From: Aeromicrobium choanae
Lineage (GTDB): Bacteria; Actinomycetota; Actinomycetes; Propionibacteriales; Nocardioidaceae
NCBI RefSeq assembly: GCF_900167475.1
Contig: NZ_LT796768.1
Location: forward strand, 62,001 to 126,000
DNA length: 64,000 nt
Reading direction: 5' to 3'
Part shown: piece after piece, positions 46,423 through 56,465 of the stretch
How positions within the stretch are numbered: position 1 is the stretch's first letter
How the letters are laid out: every line of letters starts with the position of its first letter
Made by a program: the position numbers and the translations under genes
Notes under the pieces: generated by a model
Databases searched by the model: none
What the model was told of the DNA's origin: nothing
The model's input: only the letters and a program-made list of their open reading frames with translations

Positions 46423-48477
46423 TCAGGCGTCGATGAGCTCGGTGTCGATCTCGTAGGCGCCCTGGATGATGAACTCCTTGCGCGGCGGGACCTCGTTGCC
46501 CATGAGGAGCTCGAAGACCTCGGCCGACGCCTCGGCGTCGTCCACGGTGAGCCGGCGCAGGGTGCGGTGGCGCGGGTCCATCGTGGTCTCGGCCAGCTGA
46601 TCGGCATCCATCTCGCCCAGGCCCTTGTAGCGCTGGGGCGCGTCCTTCCAGCGGACGTTGCGCTTCTTCAGCTGCGCCAGCGTGCGCTGCAGTTCGGGGT
46701 CGGAGTACGTGTAGATGTACTTGTCCTGCCCCTTCTTGGGCGAGACCAGCTCGATCCGGTGCAGCGGCGGCACGGCGGTGTAGACCCGGCCCGCCTCCAC
46801 CATCGGCCGCATGTAGCGGAAGAACAGCGTCGCCAGCAGGCAGCGGATGTGTGCGCCGTCGGAGTCGGCGTCGGCCATGAAGATGATCCGGCCGTAGCGC
46901 GCCGTGTCGAGGTCGAACGTGCGGCCCGAGCCGGCGCCCACGACCTGGATGATCGACGAGCACTCGGCGTTCTTGAGCATGTCGCCGATGCTGGCCTTCT
47001 GGACGTTGAGGATCTTGCCGCGGATCGGCAGCAGGGCCTGGAACTCCGCGTCGCGCGCCGACTTGGCGGTGCCGAGCGCGGAGTCGCCCTCCACGATGAA
47101 CAGCTCGGAGCGGTCGACGTCGTTGCTGCGGCAGTCGGCCAGCTTCGCGGGCAGCGCGCTGGACTCGAGCGCGTTCTTGCGACGCTGCGTGTCACGGTGC
47201 TGGCGGGCCGCCAGGCGCGTGCGCGACGCCCCGACGACCTTCTCCATCACGAGGCGCGCCTTGGCCTTCTGTGCGGTCTTCGTCGAGGTCAGGAACGCCT
47301 TCAGCTCGCGCGCGACGATCTTGTTCACGATGCGCGTGACGGCGGGCGTGCCGAGGACCTCCTTCGTCTGGCCCTCGAACTGCGGCTCGGCGAGGTTCAC
47401 GGTGACGACCGCGGTCAGGCCCTCGAGGACGTCGTCCTTGATGACGTCGGGGTCGCCGTTCTTGAGCATCCGCGAGTTCCGCAGGACCTCGTTGAAGGTC
47501 TTGGTGACGCCGCGCTCGAAGCCCGAGACGTGGGTGCCGCCCTTGGGGGTGGCGATGATGTTGACGAAGGACCTCACGACCGAGTCGTAGTCGGTGCCCC
47601 ACCGCAGTGCGATGTCGACGCCGAGCGTGCGCTCGACGTCCTGGGGCGTCATGTGGCCCTTCGAGTCGAGCACCGGGACCGTCTCGACGAACGTGTCCTC
47701 GCCCTGGATGCGCAGGACCTCGTTGACGGCCGTGTCCGAGGCGAGGAACTCGCAGAACTCGGAGATGCCGCCCTCGTGGAAGAAGTCCTCCTCGCGCACC
47801 TCCGCCTCGCGCTCGTCGCGGATCGCGATGCGCAGGCCGGGCACGAGGAACGAGGTCTGGCGGGCGCGGCCGACCAGCTCGTCGTAGGCGAACTTCGCGC
47901 CCTTGATGAAGATCTGCGGGTCGGCCCAGTAGCGGACGCGGGTGCCGGTGCGCGACTTCGCGACCTTGCCGATCTTGCGCAGCGTGTTGTCGGGGGTGAA
48001 GTCCGCGTCGGCGCCGTCGCCGGCGAACACGCCGGGGACCCCGCGACGGAAGGACATCGCCCACGTGGCGCCGCCCTTGTCGACCTCGACGTCCAGGCGC
48101 GCGGAGAGCGCGTTCACGACCGACGCGCCCACGCCGTGCAGGCCGCCGGTGGCGTTGTAGGAGCCGCCGCCGAACTTCCCGCCCGCGTGCAGCTTCGTGT
48201 AGACGACCTCGACGCCGGTCAGGCCGGTCTTGGGCTCGATGTCGACGGGGACGCCGCGGCCGTCGTCGCGGACCTCGACCGACCCGTCCGGGTACAGGAC
48301 GACGGCGATGTGGGAGCCGTGCCCCGTCAGCGCCTCGTCGACCGAGTTGTCGATGATCTCCCAGAGGCAGTGCATGAGCCCGCGCGTGTCGGTGGAGCCG
48401 ATGTACATGCCCGGTCGCTTGCGTACCGCTTCCAGTCCCTCGAGGACGAGCAGATTGCGTGCGTCGTAGGTCGAAAT
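46423..48477 (-). CDS. parE: DNA topoisomerase IV subunit B
   Basis: This type IIA topoisomerase ATPase subunit has about 684 residues. It has the GHKL ATP site (EIIDNSVDEA, DDGRGVPV, GGLHGVGASVVNAL), the transducer, and the TOPRIM motifs EGDSALGTAKSARD and ADADSDGAHI. Start selection is odd. The frame is open to a GTG at 48570, but a strong GAGGAGGA sits 7 nt before an ATT codon at 48477 that begins ISTYDARNLLVLEG, where a ParE would be expected to start. Either an ATT start or a 31-residue extension is used. It is divergent from the DUF7455 gene. Confidence 0.93.
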   Translation of the reverse strand: MSTYDARNLLVLEGLEAVRKRPGMYIGSTDTRGLMHCLWEIIDNSVDEALTGHGSHIAVVLYPDGSVEVRDDGRGVPVDIEPKTGLTGVEVVYTKLHAGGKFGGGSYNATGGLHGVGASVVNALSARLDVEVDKGGATWAMSFRRGVPGVFAGDGADADFTPDNTLRKIGKVAKSRTGTRVRYWADPQIFIKGAKFAYDELVGRARQTSFLVPGLRIAIRDEREAEVREEDFFHEGGISEFCEFLASDTAVNEVLRIQGEDTFVETVPVLDSKGHMTPQDVERTLGVDIALRWGTDYDSVVRSFVNIIATPKGGTHVSGFERGVTKTFNEVLRNSRMLKNGDPDVIKDDVLEGLTAVVTVNLAEPQFEGQTKEVLGTPAVTRIVNKIVARELKAFLTSTKTAQKAKARLVMEKVVGASRTRLAARQHRDTQRRKNALESSALPAKLADCRSNDVDRSELFIVEGDSALGTAKSARDAEFQALLPIRGKILNVQKASIGDMLKNAECSSIIQVVGAGSGRTFDLDTARYGRIIFMADADSDGAHIRCLLATLFFRYMRPMVEAGRVYTAVPPLHRIELVSPKKGQDKYIYTYSDPELQRTLAQLKKRNVRWKDAPQRYKGLGEMDADQLAETTMDPRHRTLRRLTVDDAEASAEVFELLMGNEVPPRKEFIIQGAYEIDTELIDA

Positions 48478-48635
48478 GTCCGGTTCCTCCTCATCGGTCC
48501 CCCGGCCCCCACGGTATCGAGCCGGCCCCACCGGATCGCACGTGACACGCGGCGTCGGCGCGTCCGACACGCGTTTGGCGCCGTGAGGGAGTATTCATGG
48601 TGATGTTCGACGACACCCGACGAAATGAGGACACC

Positions 48636-48833
48636 GTGACGGCCACTGCCGAGTTCCCCGCCCTCACCGCTACCGACCGCTGCGATCGTTGCGGCGCGCA
48701 GGCCCTGGTCCGCGTCGAACTGCCCTCGGGCACCGACCTGGTCTTCTGCGGTCACCACGCCCGCCAGCACGAGACGCGCCTGCGCGAGATCGCCATCGCC
48801 TACCGCGACGAGAGCGACAGCCTGAGCGTCTGA
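48636..48833 (+). CDS. Small zinc-binding protein, DUF7455 type
   Basis: This 65-residue protein has a CDRC pair and an FCGHH pair about 24 residues later, forming a probable zinc ribbon, followed by a charged helix. Homologues of unknown function lie next to parE in other actinobacteria. The GTG at 48636 gives the usual N-terminus (TATAEFPALTATDRC); a longer frame from 48597 is less likely. It ends in a clear terminator. Confidence 0.85.
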   Translation: MTATAEFPALTATDRCDRCGAQALVRVELPSGTDLVFCGHHARQHETRLREIAIAYRDESDSLSV

Positions 48834-48857
48834 GGGTCCGCCCTCCAGCCGACAGAG

Positions 48858-48891
48858 AACGGCGCCGAGCCCCTGGGGGCTCGGCGCCGTT
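48858..48891. terminator. Bidirectional terminator hairpin (DUF7455 / PLD genes)
   Basis: AACGGCGCCGAGCCC and its complement form a 15-bp stem with a 4-nt loop, followed by TT on the plus strand and preceded by AA (TT on the minus strand), between convergent genes. Confidence 0.85.
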
Positions 48892-48900
48892 TCGTCGTCC

Positions 48901-50433
48901 TCAGTACTTGAAGACGCCGTAGGCCTTCGTCTGCGTGACCGAGCGCCAGTGCTCGACGTACGAGTCGTACACGTCGGGGTCGGTCGTGATGGTCGTGATC
49001 TCGTCACTGGCCACCAGGTTGGAGCCGGTGAGGTTCGCCGAGCCGGCCAGGACGACCTTCACGCGAGCGCCCGACTTGGGCCACACGCCGCCGCTGGGGA
49101 GGCGCTCCTCGGGGTTCATCCGGTTCCGCTTGAGCTTGGCGTCGACCAGGATCGTCTTGTCGTGCACCTGGGCGTAGGCCGCGTCGACCTCGGTGCGCGA
49201 GGTCTTCAGGACGTCGAGCACGGGCTTGCACACGCGCAGCAGCTGGCGGCAGTGCTCGAGGTAGTTCTTCTTCCAGTCGTCCTTGAACGCGACCACCGAG
49301 ACGCGGCAGCCGGCGTTGTTGAGGGCCGCGAGCTTGTACGCCAGCGCGATGCGGCGGTACTTGAAGCGGTTCTCCATCAGGCGGATGCGGCACTGCTCGT
49401 CCGGGACGATCCGGTTGAGCATGTTGAGGATCGGGTCACGACCGTTCGTGGGCGTCGCGCGCAGCGGCGTCACGTGGATCGTGTAGTTCGCCAGGTTCGA
49501 GTACAGCAGGCCCTTCTTGGCGTAGGCGCTGGAGTAGCCGTCGCGGGTGGCGGTGCGGTAGCCGTAGCGCGTGCTGCGCTTGGCGATGTAGCGGCCGTAG
49601 TCGTTGCCGACGCGGCGCTCGGCCCACATGTCCTTCCAGACGCCACGCATCTGGTACCAGAGCTTCTTGTCGTTGTAGACGGTGCTGCCGTTGTTGTAGG
49701 TGCGCTCGGCGCTGCGGCCGCCGAAGTTCGACGAGCCGGTCCACACGACGCCCTTGGCGCGACGGCCACTGCGGGTGTACGTGTCGCTGACCATGACGAT
49801 CTTGGAGTGCATGATCGCGCCGTTGACGCGCGAGAGGCAGGCCATGGACTTGCCGTTGGAGCAGATCTTGAACTTGCCGTACTTGGTCTTGTTGAGCTGG
49901 CTGCGCAGCTTCTTCGACGCACCCGACTGGTGGGCGTTCGGGTGGATGAACCGCACGTTGACGCCGGCCTTCGCGGCGCGGACGAGCTCACGGCCGACCC
50001 GGACCGAGTCCTCCATGCGCGAGTTCGCGGCGTAGACCGACGTGGCGCGGCGCTGCTTCTTGGACTTGAGCTTGCCCGCCGGGGTCTTGTAGGAGCCGCG
50101 GATGAGGCGCTCGAGGTCGTTCAGCAGCGTGTAGTCACGGTTGCGACCGCCCTTGTCGAAGTACGGACGCGCGAAGTTGCCCTCGACCTCGACGGGGTAC
50201 GAGGCGCCGTAGGGGCGCTTGCGGACGGCGGCCGCGACGGCCTGCGGCGCGGCCTGCTGGGCCTCGGCGGCCGGTGCCTCGGTGGGGTCCGCCTGCGGCT
50301 CGACGGCGGCCGGAGCCGCCGCGGCGCCCTCGGCCTCGTCGGCACCGAAGGTGGTGGACGCGGCGACGAGCGGCAGCACGAGCGCACCGAGGGTGGCGAC
50401 ACTCGCGAGTCGAAGTCGATGACTGACGGACAC
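48901..50433 (-). CDS. Secreted phospholipase D-like protein
   Basis: This 510-residue exported protein has a Sec signal peptide (residues about 1-30, ending around TTFGA), an Ala/Pro/Glu-rich linker to about residue 75, then two PLD-type halves. The second HKD motif is standard (VHDKTILVD followed by GSANLTGSN). The first (MHSKIVMVSD, then GSSNFGG) has one extra residue before the aspartate. It likely cleaves a phosphodiester outside the cell; the substrate is unknown. The GTG at 50433 has GGGGGAG 8 nt upstream; longer frames are unsupported. Confidence 0.87.
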   Translation of the reverse strand: MSVSHRLRLASVATLGALVLPLVAASTTFGADEAEGAAAAPAAVEPQADPTEAPAAEAQQAAPQAVAAAVRKRPYGASYPVEVEGNFARPYFDKGGRNRDYTLLNDLERLIRGSYKTPAGKLKSKKQRRATSVYAANSRMEDSVRVGRELVRAAKAGVNVRFIHPNAHQSGASKKLRSQLNKTKYGKFKICSNGKSMACLSRVNGAIMHSKIVMVSDTYTRSGRRAKGVVWTGSSNFGGRSAERTYNNGSTVYNDKKLWYQMRGVWKDMWAERRVGNDYGRYIAKRSTRYGYRTATRDGYSSAYAKKGLLYSNLANYTIHVTPLRATPTNGRDPILNMLNRIVPDEQCRIRLMENRFKYRRIALAYKLAALNNAGCRVSVVAFKDDWKKNYLEHCRQLLRVCKPVLDVLKTSRTEVDAAYAQVHDKTILVDAKLKRNRMNPEERLPSGGVWPKSGARVKVVLAGSANLTGSNLVASDEITTITTDPDVYDSYVEHWRSVTQTKAYGVFKY

Positions 50434-50527
50434 GGTGAAACTCCCCCGAGACGAAAACAAGCGGTCGCAACAGACTAACCCATGGTCACGCGGGGTCCGG
50501 GGACCGCGGCCGCGGGTGCTGCGACGG

Positions 50528-50533
50528 TATAGT
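50528..50533 (+). promoter_or_regulatory. Putative -10 element of the pyruvyl transferase gene
   Basis: TATAGT, close to the consensus, is 7 nt before the GTG at 50541. No ribosome binding site is present. Confidence 0.55.
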
Positions 50534-50540
50534 CCGGCGG

Positions 50541-51782
50541 GTGGCGCGCATTCTCCTGAAGGTCCACCACGCGGCTCTGGACCCGGCCGACGCCACCAGC
50601 GTCCTCGAGCGCAATCTCATCGGGAACAACGTCGGGAACCTGGCCTTCAGCTTCGCCTCCGAGCGACTCCTGACCCATCCCGGCGACGCCGTGACCGCGG
50701 CGCCCACCGGCCCCTGGTTCGCCGATCCCGCCCGGGTGAACCGCGAGTTCGACCATGTCGTCTTCCCGCTCGCGAACCACTTCCGCGCCTCGAACCTCAA
50801 GGCGCTGGACCGCCAGTCCGCGGCGATCGAGCAGCTCACCACCGGCTTCACCGTCCTGGGCGTCGGGGCGCAGGCCGACCTCGACGGGAACGCGCCGCGC
50901 GACGAGCGTGAGGCCGTGGAGGCGGCCACGCGCCGGTTCGTGCGGGCCGTGCTGGAGCGGGGCCCCTCGATCGGGGTCCGGGGCGACTTCACGAAGGAGT
51001 ACCTGGTCGACCTGGGGTTCGACGACGCCGAGGTCGACGTCATCGGCTGCCCCTCGATGTTCCTGCACGGCCCCGAGCTGCCGTTGCGCCTGCCGGAGTC
51101 GGTCGGCGACGACGACCCGATCGCGATCACCATCTCCCCCTACGTGCGCGAGATGGGCCCGATCCTGCAGCAGGGGTTGCGCCGGCACCGCCGGCTCACC
51201 TACATCGGTCAGGACATCCACACGCTGCGGCTGCTGCTGCGCGGGACCCCGCTCACGGGTGACGACGCACGGCTCCCCCTGTCGCCCGAGCACCCGGTGT
51301 TCGCGCCCGGGCGCACCGTGTTCCCGCTCAACATCCCGGCGTGGCAGGAGTTCCTGCGCGGCCAGCGCTTCACGTACGGCACGCGCATCCACGGCACGAT
51401 CGTGTCGCTGATCTCCGGCACGCCCGCGGTCCTGCTCGCGCACGACTCGCGCACCCTCGAGCTGGCTCGGTACCACCGGATCCCGTTCGTGCGGCTCGAC
51501 CAGCACGACCCCGCGGATATCTCGGTGCCCGAGCTGTTCGCGCAGGCCGACTGGGCAGCACTGGTCGAGGGGCACCGTGAGCGCTGGGACACCTACGCGG
51601 CGTTCCTCGAGCGGCACGGACTGCGCCACGGCTTCGGTCCGGACGGCGGGACCGAGCGCTTCGACGCGGCCGTGGCCGCCGTCGCCGCCGATCCCGGCTA
51701 CCCGCCGGTGGTCCGCTCGGACGCCGGACCGGTGTCTCCCGCCCGGCGTCTCGCTCGCGCCGTGCGCCGCCGGCTGCCCTGA
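50541..51782 (+). CDS. Polysaccharide pyruvyl transferase family protein
   Basis: This 413-residue cytoplasmic enzyme resembles the polysaccharide pyruvyl transferase (CsaB/WcaK) superfamily, which adds pyruvate ketals to cell-surface sugars. Supporting segments are NLIGNNVGNLAFSFASE, FTVLGVGAQAD, SIGVRGDFTKEYL, CPSMFL, and RFTYGTRIHGTIVSLISGTPAVLLAHDSRT split over the C-terminal Rossmann half. No other glycan gene is adjacent. The GTG start is 7 nt after TATAGT, so a leaderless mRNA is likely. An inverted-repeat element follows the stop. Confidence 0.85.
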   Translation: MARILLKVHHAALDPADATSVLERNLIGNNVGNLAFSFASERLLTHPGDAVTAAPTGPWFADPARVNREFDHVVFPLANHFRASNLKALDRQSAAIEQLTTGFTVLGVGAQADLDGNAPRDEREAVEAATRRFVRAVLERGPSIGVRGDFTKEYLVDLGFDDAEVDVIGCPSMFLHGPELPLRLPESVGDDDPIAITISPYVREMGPILQQGLRRHRRLTYIGQDIHTLRLLLRGTPLTGDDARLPLSPEHPVFAPGRTVFPLNIPAWQEFLRGQRFTYGTRIHGTIVSLISGTPAVLLAHDSRTLELARYHRIPFVRLDQHDPADISVPELFAQADWAALVEGHRERWDTYAAFLERHGLRHGFGPDGGTERFDAAVAAVAADPGYPPVVRSDAGPVSPARRLARAVRRRLP

Positions 51783-51784
51783 CC

Positions 51785-51881
51785 GGTCTCGATACGCCGC
51801 TCGCTGCGCTCGCGAGCTACTCGACCAGCGAGCCCGGTGATCGAGTGACGGCGAGCGCGGCGAGACGTCGTATCGAGATCA
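51785..51881. repeat. Intergenic inverted-repeat element, copy D
   Basis: It begins GGTCTCGATAC with CGCTCGCTGCGCTCGCGAG, and the right unit runs from GGTGATCGAGTGAC through GCGAGCGCGGCGAGA to GTATCGAGATCA. It lies directly after the pyruvyl transferase stop, beside the sigA terminator, between convergent genes. Confidence 0.8.
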
Positions 51882-51900
51882 GGTCACTCCCCGCGTCACG

Positions 51901-51938
51901 CAGAACGGCCCGCGACCGTGAGGTCGCGGGCCGTTCTG
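51901..51938. terminator. Terminator hairpin of sigA
   Basis: CAGAACGGCCCGCGACC and its complement form a 17-bp stem with a GTGA loop, 13 bp beyond the sigA stop. Confidence 0.8.
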
Positions 51939-51951
51939 GTGGAGCGGTGAC

Positions 51952-53208
<1,257 letters not shown>

Positions 53209-53310
53209 CGGAACATCAACCTCACAACGTCGTTTCGGGCATGACAATGAGGCCTGCGGTCAACCTCTGGGTCAAGTCTGCCACGGTGCCCGAAACACCC
53301 GGGTACCGGT

Positions 53311-54786
53311 TCAGTCGACGGGCCAGGAATGCACGGGTTCGCCGGTGTGCATGTGCTCGGCGTAGCGCCGGGTCAGGGCACGCATCGAGTCGAAGACGTC
53401 GGAGCCTCGCGTGTGGAGACGGTCGAACTGGGCCGTCATCCACGAGGAGCCGTTCTGGCCCGTGACACAGCGCCGCTCGATGATCTGGAGGAACTCGTCG
53501 ATCACCGGGCCGTCGACCCCGCGTCGCTCCAGCCCGATGTGGGCCAGGGGCAGCAGGTGCCGCAGCACGAGCTCACGGACCGGCACCGTGCCGATGCCGG
53601 GCCAGTAGGCCTCGGCCTCGATCCCGGCGGACGCCGCCTCGTGGAAGCCCTCCTCCGCGGCGCGGAACGACAGCTGGCTCCACACCGGACGGTCCTGCTC
53701 GGTCAGCGCCGTCACCAGCCCGTAGAAGAGGGCGGCATTGGCGACGGTGTCCTTCACCGTGGGGCCCGAGGGCAGCAGCCGGTTCTCCACGCGCAGGTGC
53801 GGCTTGCCGTCGACGACGTCGTAGATCGGGCGGTTCCAGCGCCAGATCGTGCCGTTGTGCAGCCGCAGCTCGGGCAGGGTCGGAATCCGGCCCGCCTCGA
53901 TCTCGGTCACGGGGTCCTCGTCGTCGACGATCGGCAGCAGCGCCGGGAAGTAGCGCGAGTTCTCCTCGAACAGGTCGAAGACCGAGGTGATCCACCGCTC
54001 GCCGAACCACACGCGGGGACGCACGCCCTGCGCCTTGAGCTCGTCGGTGCGCGTGTCGGTGGCCTGCTCGAACAGCGCGATGCGGGTCTCCTGCCACAGC
54101 CGGCGGCCCAGGAAGAACGGCGAGTTGGCGCCCACGGCGATCTGGACCCCGGCGATCGCCTGAGCGGCGTTCCACGTGGGCGCGAAGTCGTCGGGCTCGA
54201 CCTGCAGGTGCAGCTGGGTGCTCGTGCACGCGGCCTCGGCGATGATCGTGTCGATCGTCGTGCGGAGACGCTCGACCCCGTTGATGACCAGGTGGATGTC
54301 CTCGCCGCGCGCCGTGAGGATCTGGTCCGACAGCAGGTGGTACCGCGGATTGGACGAGATCGCCTCGCGGGTGAGGTGCTGCGTGTCGAGCGTGGGGAGG
54401 ATGCCGATCATCATCAGCCCGGTGCCGACGGTCTGGGCCTTCTGCTGGGCGGCGTTCAGGTCGTCGCGCATGCTGTCGGCCATGTCGGCCAGGCCCCGCC
54501 CCGCCACGGGCGACGGGGGCACGTTGATCTCGACGTTGAACTGGCCCAGCTCGGTCTGGAAGTCCTCGGTCGCGATGGCGTCGAGCGTCTCGGCGTTGCG
54601 CAGCGCCGGGTCGCCGCTCTCGTCGACGAGGTTGAACTCGATCTCGATGCCGACGTGCGGGTCGGGCACGGAGAAGTCCTGCTCCCCCAGCATCGCCGCC
54701 AGCACGTCGAGGTTCCGGCGCACCTTGGCGCGATACCTCGCACGGTCCTCGCCGGTGAACTCACGGGCTTCGACGTCTTGTCCCAT
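53311..54786 (-). CDS. Glutamate--cysteine ligase family 2 (GCS2) protein
   Basis: This 491-residue ATP-grasp-like ligase is of the GCS2 family. It has VGIEIEFNLVD with the paired glutamates, LGQFNVEINVPPSPV, TSTQLHLQVEPDDF and RVENRLLPSGPT. True actinobacteria make mycothiol rather than glutathione, so the product may be a different gamma-glutamyl amide; the substrate is not shown. The ATG has TAGGCT 6 nt upstream and no Shine-Dalgarno, so a leaderless mRNA is likely. It lies next to sigA and DUF4192 on the same strand. Confidence 0.88.
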   Translation of the reverse strand: MGQDVEAREFTGEDRARYRAKVRRNLDVLAAMLGEQDFSVPDPHVGIEIEFNLVDESGDPALRNAETLDAIATEDFQTELGQFNVEINVPPSPVAGRGLADMADSMRDDLNAAQQKAQTVGTGLMMIGILPTLDTQHLTREAISSNPRYHLLSDQILTARGEDIHLVINGVERLRTTIDTIIAEAACTSTQLHLQVEPDDFAPTWNAAQAIAGVQIAVGANSPFFLGRRLWQETRIALFEQATDTRTDELKAQGVRPRVWFGERWITSVFDLFEENSRYFPALLPIVDDEDPVTEIEAGRIPTLPELRLHNGTIWRWNRPIYDVVDGKPHLRVENRLLPSGPTVKDTVANAALFYGLVTALTEQDRPVWSQLSFRAAEEGFHEAASAGIEAEAYWPGIGTVPVRELVLRHLLPLAHIGLERRGVDGPVIDEFLQIIERRCVTGQNGSSWMTAQFDRLHTRGSDVFDSMRALTRRYAEHMHTGEPVHSWPVD

Positions 54787-54792
54787 GCAGCC

Positions 54793-54798
54793 AGCCTA
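54793..54798 (-). promoter_or_regulatory. Putative -10 element of the GCS2-family gene
   Basis: TAGGCT on the minus strand is 6 nt before the ATG at 54786. It lies between the DUF4192 stop and this gene. Confidence 0.4.
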
Positions 54799-54805
54799 GG
54801 GCCGA

Positions 54806-55774
54806 TCAGGCGCTCGCATCGGCCGCCGACCAGCGGTCAGGATGCAGGCCCGCCTCGAGCGCGCCGTGCAGCAGCAGCCCCATGCGGTAGTGCGGCTCCA
54901 GTGCGAGGGCCCGCTCGAGCGCGAAGCGCGCCCGCACGCCGTCGCCCATCTGCCAGGCAGCGAAGCCTGCGAGGCACAGCGAGGCCGGCGCGAAGTCCGC
55001 GGCGGCGACCCGCGAGACCGCGGCCCACAGGGCGTACATCGGCATGGCGTTCTGCCGGGTGATGCCCAGCCAGGCCGAGTCGCGCACCTGCCGGCCCGAG
55101 ACCCGGACGGCCAGCTCCACGAGGTCACCGTCCGTGAGCCGCTCCTCGACGAGGAAGCGCTCGGTGAGTCGGGCGACCGTCTCCTGCTCGCGCGACAGGA
55201 AGGCTTCCGGGTCCGTCGTGAGTGCCCGCGCCATGAAGCGCTGGAGCACCTCCTCATGGGCCGCTTCGAGCCACCGCTGCCGCTGCCCCCGGGCGGGTGC
55301 CACCTCGGCGGCCAGGTCGGATCGGTCGCGCGCGATCACCTGGCCCTGCGCGACGGCGTGCACGATCGCCTCGTGGTGCTCGTCGAGCGTGTACGGCAGA
55401 CCGCCCTCGGGGTGGCCGGAAAGATCGGCCCAGTACCGATCGCCGTCCGCCCAGAGCGTCAGCCAGTCCCGGCGCGGCGGCAGCGCATCGCGCAGGGCGA
55501 GGGCCATGGTGCGAGCCCGCTCCGCGTCCTCGGACAGCGCGAAGAGGAAGAAGCCCTCGTCGCCGTTGCGCAGGAGATGCCCCGCGAGGTCGGCCGCGAG
55601 GTCGTCCTCGAACCCCGGATCGGGCAGGTCGTGCCGGAGTCTGAACCCGAACCGGCAGTTCGGGCCCGACACCGCGAGAGCGATCACGCACTCGCGGGGG
55701 ACGAAGCCGAAGAACGTCGGCAGCGCGTTGAGGAGGTCTTCATGGGTGTGGGCGCGGAACACGTCGTCAGGCAT
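54806..55774 (-). CDS. DUF4192 domain-containing protein
   Basis: This 322-residue soluble protein is of the actinobacterial DUF4192 family, unknown function. It opens with DLLNALPTFFGFVPRECVIAL, has the LRDALPPRRDWLTLWADGDRYW segment, and a C-terminal part resembling helical repeats (FAAWQMGDGVRARFALERAL). The ATG at 55774 has GAAGG 6 nt upstream. DUF4192 genes are often found near the primary sigma factor, as here. Confidence 0.88.
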   Translation of the reverse strand: MPDDVFRAHTHEDLLNALPTFFGFVPRECVIALAVSGPNCRFGFRLRHDLPDPGFEDDLAADLAGHLLRNGDEGFFLFALSEDAERARTMALALRDALPPRRDWLTLWADGDRYWADLSGHPEGGLPYTLDEHHEAIVHAVAQGQVIARDRSDLAAEVAPARGQRQRWLEAAHEEVLQRFMARALTTDPEAFLSREQETVARLTERFLVEERLTDGDLVELAVRVSGRQVRDSAWLGITRQNAMPMYALWAAVSRVAAADFAPASLCLAGFAAWQMGDGVRARFALERALALEPHYRMGLLLHGALEAGLHPDRWSAADASA

Positions 55775-55883
55775 GGGACGACCTTCGTGCCTGGCGAGGG
55801 TCCGGCTGTACCCCTCGCCGCGCCCCTGTGGACGAGCGGCGGCGCTCCGCCGGCCCTGTGGACGGCGGAGGCCGGCGCCCTTC

Positions 55884-56465
55884 CTAGCGCCGGGCGGTCC
55901 GTCTCCGGGCCGACACGGCGCCGTACGCCACGGCGAGTACGAACACGGCGATCACGAGGGCGACCTGGGCGCTGTCGGCGCCCGGAGACACCCGGGGCGG
56001 CTCCCGGACGGTCATCCTCGGGTCGACCGCCTCGGCCGTCACCTCGAACCGGGGCTCGGAGCGCACCGCGTCGGTCACGCCCTCGCACCGCTGCTCGGCG
56101 GCCACGGTGACGAACTCCCCCGACTCGGCCCCGATGCGTGAGGTGAGCAGGAACTCGGTCACCTGCGCGGGCGGGAGGCCGGGCCCGGCGAACTCGATCC
56201 GGCGCCCGTCCAGGACCCGGTTCCACCCGTCGGGTCCCGTCGCGTCGATCACCGACGTGTCCTCCGGAAGCTCGAGCGCGAGACCGGTGGTCGACGACTC
56301 GCACCCGCCTTCCACCGTGACGACGAGGACGGACGTGCCGTTGCCCTGGGGCAGGACCTCGTCGATCGCCACATCCGCGAGCGCCGGCGCGGCCGGGCCG
56401 AGCAGCACCGCGACCAGGGCGGCCACGAGCGCAATGGCCCGCATCGGCGCGTGTCGTCGGCTCAT
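55884..56465 (-). CDS. Exported DUF1775/YcnI-like membrane-anchored protein
   Basis: This protein of 193 residues has a signal peptide (MSRRHAPMRAIALVAALVAV then a cleavage region ALADVA), an extracytoplasmic domain of about 120 residues with two cysteines, and a C-terminal membrane helix followed by an Arg-rich tail. The strand pattern (LALELPEDTSVIDATGPDGWN, RRIEFAGPGLP) resembles a short YcnI-type domain, but the mature N-terminus starts DVAIDE rather than with histidine. The ATG overlaps the CopCD stop and has GGAG upstream. It is the last gene of the copper operon. Confidence 0.7.
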   Translation of the reverse strand: MSRRHAPMRAIALVAALVAVLLGPAAPALADVAIDEVLPQGNGTSVLVVTVEGGCESSTTGLALELPEDTSVIDATGPDGWNRVLDGRRIEFAGPGLPPAQVTEFLLTSRIGAESGEFVTVAAEQRCEGVTDAVRSEPRFEVTAEAVDPRMTVREPPRVSPGADSAQVALVIAVFVLAVAYGAVSARRRTARR

